From Leptonema sp964619535 (GTDB lineage: Bacteria; Spirochaetota; Leptospiria; Leptospirales; Leptonemataceae), in the NCBI GenBank assembly GCA_964619535.1, contig CAZUEX010000002.1, positions 124,001-188,000 on the forward strand: a stretch of DNA of 64,000 nt. Reading direction: 5' to 3'. This document shows, piece after piece, positions 63,287-64,000 of this stretch (within the stretch, counting starts at the first letter, position 1; each line of letters begins with the position of its first letter). A model generated the notes under the pieces. It was not told the origin of the DNA and searched no databases. It was given only the letters and a program-made list of their open reading frames with translations. A program made the translations under genes and the position numbers.

Positions 63287-63870
63287 AGCGCTTTTTCCCT
63301 GTTCTGACCGTATGCTCTGTTCTGTTTATCGTTCAGTGCAGTGAAACAGATTTTCGTCCACCTCCGGCGCCTGCTTCTGTGCATTCAGCGGTGCATCCAG
63401 AGAGCAAAGGGCTACGGCCGGTTCGTGTTGTGTACCGGGGGGAGTTGATAGACGATGTCTACTGGCTGCGAACCTATACCGTCAGTCGCCTTTTCTCTCA
63501 CCGGGCCACCAATCAGAGTGGCTCCTTTGTTGATCTCATGCAGGATCCTATCCGAACGACACTGGCTCTTCGCGGCTACGGTGTTGACGAAGCGGCAGAC
63601 AAGGCCTTGACGGTTGAACTTCTGCAAAGGCAGGTGGAATGGTATCCTCCGCAGGAGTTTATCCAGACCGTCAGACCGCATCGACGCGGTCGATACCGCA
63701 TTGCCCTGCACATCCGGGTTACGAATCCTGACGGAAAGCAGTGGACCTTTGAGCGCCGTATAGACGGAGAGGCCTACCCGGGTGAGGAGATTGGCCGTAT
63801 CGAATCGATGCTTCGTGGACTGCTTGCGGAGTTCCTGCAGGGAATGCTGGACCATCTGCCGACCGTCTGA
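63283..63870 (+). CDS. Lipoprotein of unknown function
   Basis: 195 residues from GTG 63283, overlapping the previous stop. Lipobox IVQC (Cys19) and then a Pro/Ala-rich linker. The body (TYTVSRLFSHRATNQSG; RYRIALHIRVTNPDG) suggests a beta-rich outer-membrane-associated protein, loosely like an LptE or DUF-type lipoprotein, but I cannot assign it. Same direction as the EamA-like gene that follows. Confidence 0.75.
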   Translation: MKRFFPVLTVCSVLFIVQCSETDFRPPPAPASVHSAVHPESKGLRPVRVVYRGELIDDVYWLRTYTVSRLFSHRATNQSGSFVDLMQDPIRTTLALRGYGVDEAADKALTVELLQRQVEWYPPQEFIQTVRPHRRGRYRIALHIRVTNPDGKQWTFERRIDGEAYPGEEIGRIESMLRGLLAEFLQGMLDHLPTV

Positions 63871-63881
63871 ACGGTGGTCCT

Positions 63882-64000
63882 GTGAAACCGGCAACGATGT
63901 GGACCTTTCTCGGCATGGCCGTTTTGCTGGGAGCGCTCGGCCAGATTTTCATGAAGATCGGCATGAAGCAGGCTGGCCCTGTTCCACTGGGGGATGGGCC
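63882..64000 (+). CDS. EamA/SMR-like small transporter, 5' part
   Basis: Only 39 residues are visible, from GTG 63882 (ATG 63897 also possible), running off the window. TFLGMAVLLGALGQIFMKIGMKQAGP is a hydrophobic segment with the Gln/Lys positions of EamA/ArnE-ArnF-type or SMR proteins. These carry drugs or lipid-linked sugars. A fuller call needs the downstream sequence. Confidence 0.6.
   Translation, partial: MKPATMWTFLGMAVLLGALGQIFMKIGMKQAGPVPLGDG

Overview
This window looks like chromosomal DNA of a spirochete of the Leptospiraceae type (Leptonema/Turneriella-like is my best guess). That is an inference from a FlaB-type core flagellin, many single-gene lipoproteins with short lipoboxes, an LptF/G permease and heptosyltransferase-like GT9 (so an LPS-bearing outer membrane), futalosine-pathway menaquinone genes (mqnA and a UbiA-family gene), fatty-acid-handling enzymes (acyl-CoA dehydrogenase, enoyl-CoA hydratase, several hotdog thioesterases) and a heavy use of cyclic-nucleotide-binding domains. 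Base composition is even and slightly GC-rich by eye. There is no rRNA, CRISPR, insertion sequence or phage module, and no clear pseudogene.

Layout. 1-4114 (+): end of a processive glycosyltransferase, a small Cys-rich protein, an RnfC-like ferredoxin coupled to an RnfD-like membrane protein, and a PTS EIIA/PtsN-like protein. 4153-8442 (-): clpP1, an FtsB-like gene, eno, an AI-2E family transporter and a cyclic-nucleotide-binding protein. 8495-8979 (+): five tRNAs (Pro, Arg, His, Leu, Gly). 9215-12643 (+): tig-clpP2-clpX, where the ClpP2 copy has lost two catalytic residues. 12694-13950 (-): tatC and tatA. 14035-22114: an unknown protein, thioredoxin, a His-rich lipoprotein, then a metallo-beta-lactamase protein with two cyclic-nucleotide domains abutting an Lhr-type helicase. 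22129-27070 (-): a MarR-regulated DUF4442 gene, an aminotransferase, rlmN, purM and small proteins. 27166-28526 (+): enoyl-CoA hydratase and thioesterase. 28516-33559 (-): RNase D-like exonuclease, M14 carboxypeptidase lipoprotein, lytic transglycosylase, a large lipoprotein and a coiled-coil protein. 33694-41536: DGK1/dolichol-kinase-like protein, LptF/G, GT9, DUF4254, proC, acyltransferase, unknown genes and flagellin. 41660-48174: MscS channel, tRNA-Ser, long-form ThyX coupled to an ABC transporter, and YhhN. 48286-51084 (-): SDR, TetR and acyl-CoA dehydrogenase behind a palindromic operator.

The most unusual block is 51319-58011 (+), four genes joined by stop/start overlaps: a SLC13/DASS-type transporter with an N-terminal cyclic-nucleotide-binding domain, a periplasmic ABC-type binding protein, a membrane receptor with the same binding fold fused to a class III adenylate cyclase, and a PhoX/DUF839-like lipoprotein. 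Read together they suggest a self-contained circuit: ligand bound outside the inner membrane changes cyclase activity, and the nucleotide gates a transporter encoded in the same operon. A Fur-family regulator and a DUF985 cupin follow.

58999-64000 holds a Lon-N-domain protein, the UbiA-family prenyltransferase, mqnA, several lipoproteins, a degenerate SpoIIE/PP2C-like protein and the start of an EamA/SMR-like transporter. Cyclic-nucleotide domains recur in three separate loci of the window, so cAMP-type signalling appears to be a main theme of the organism.
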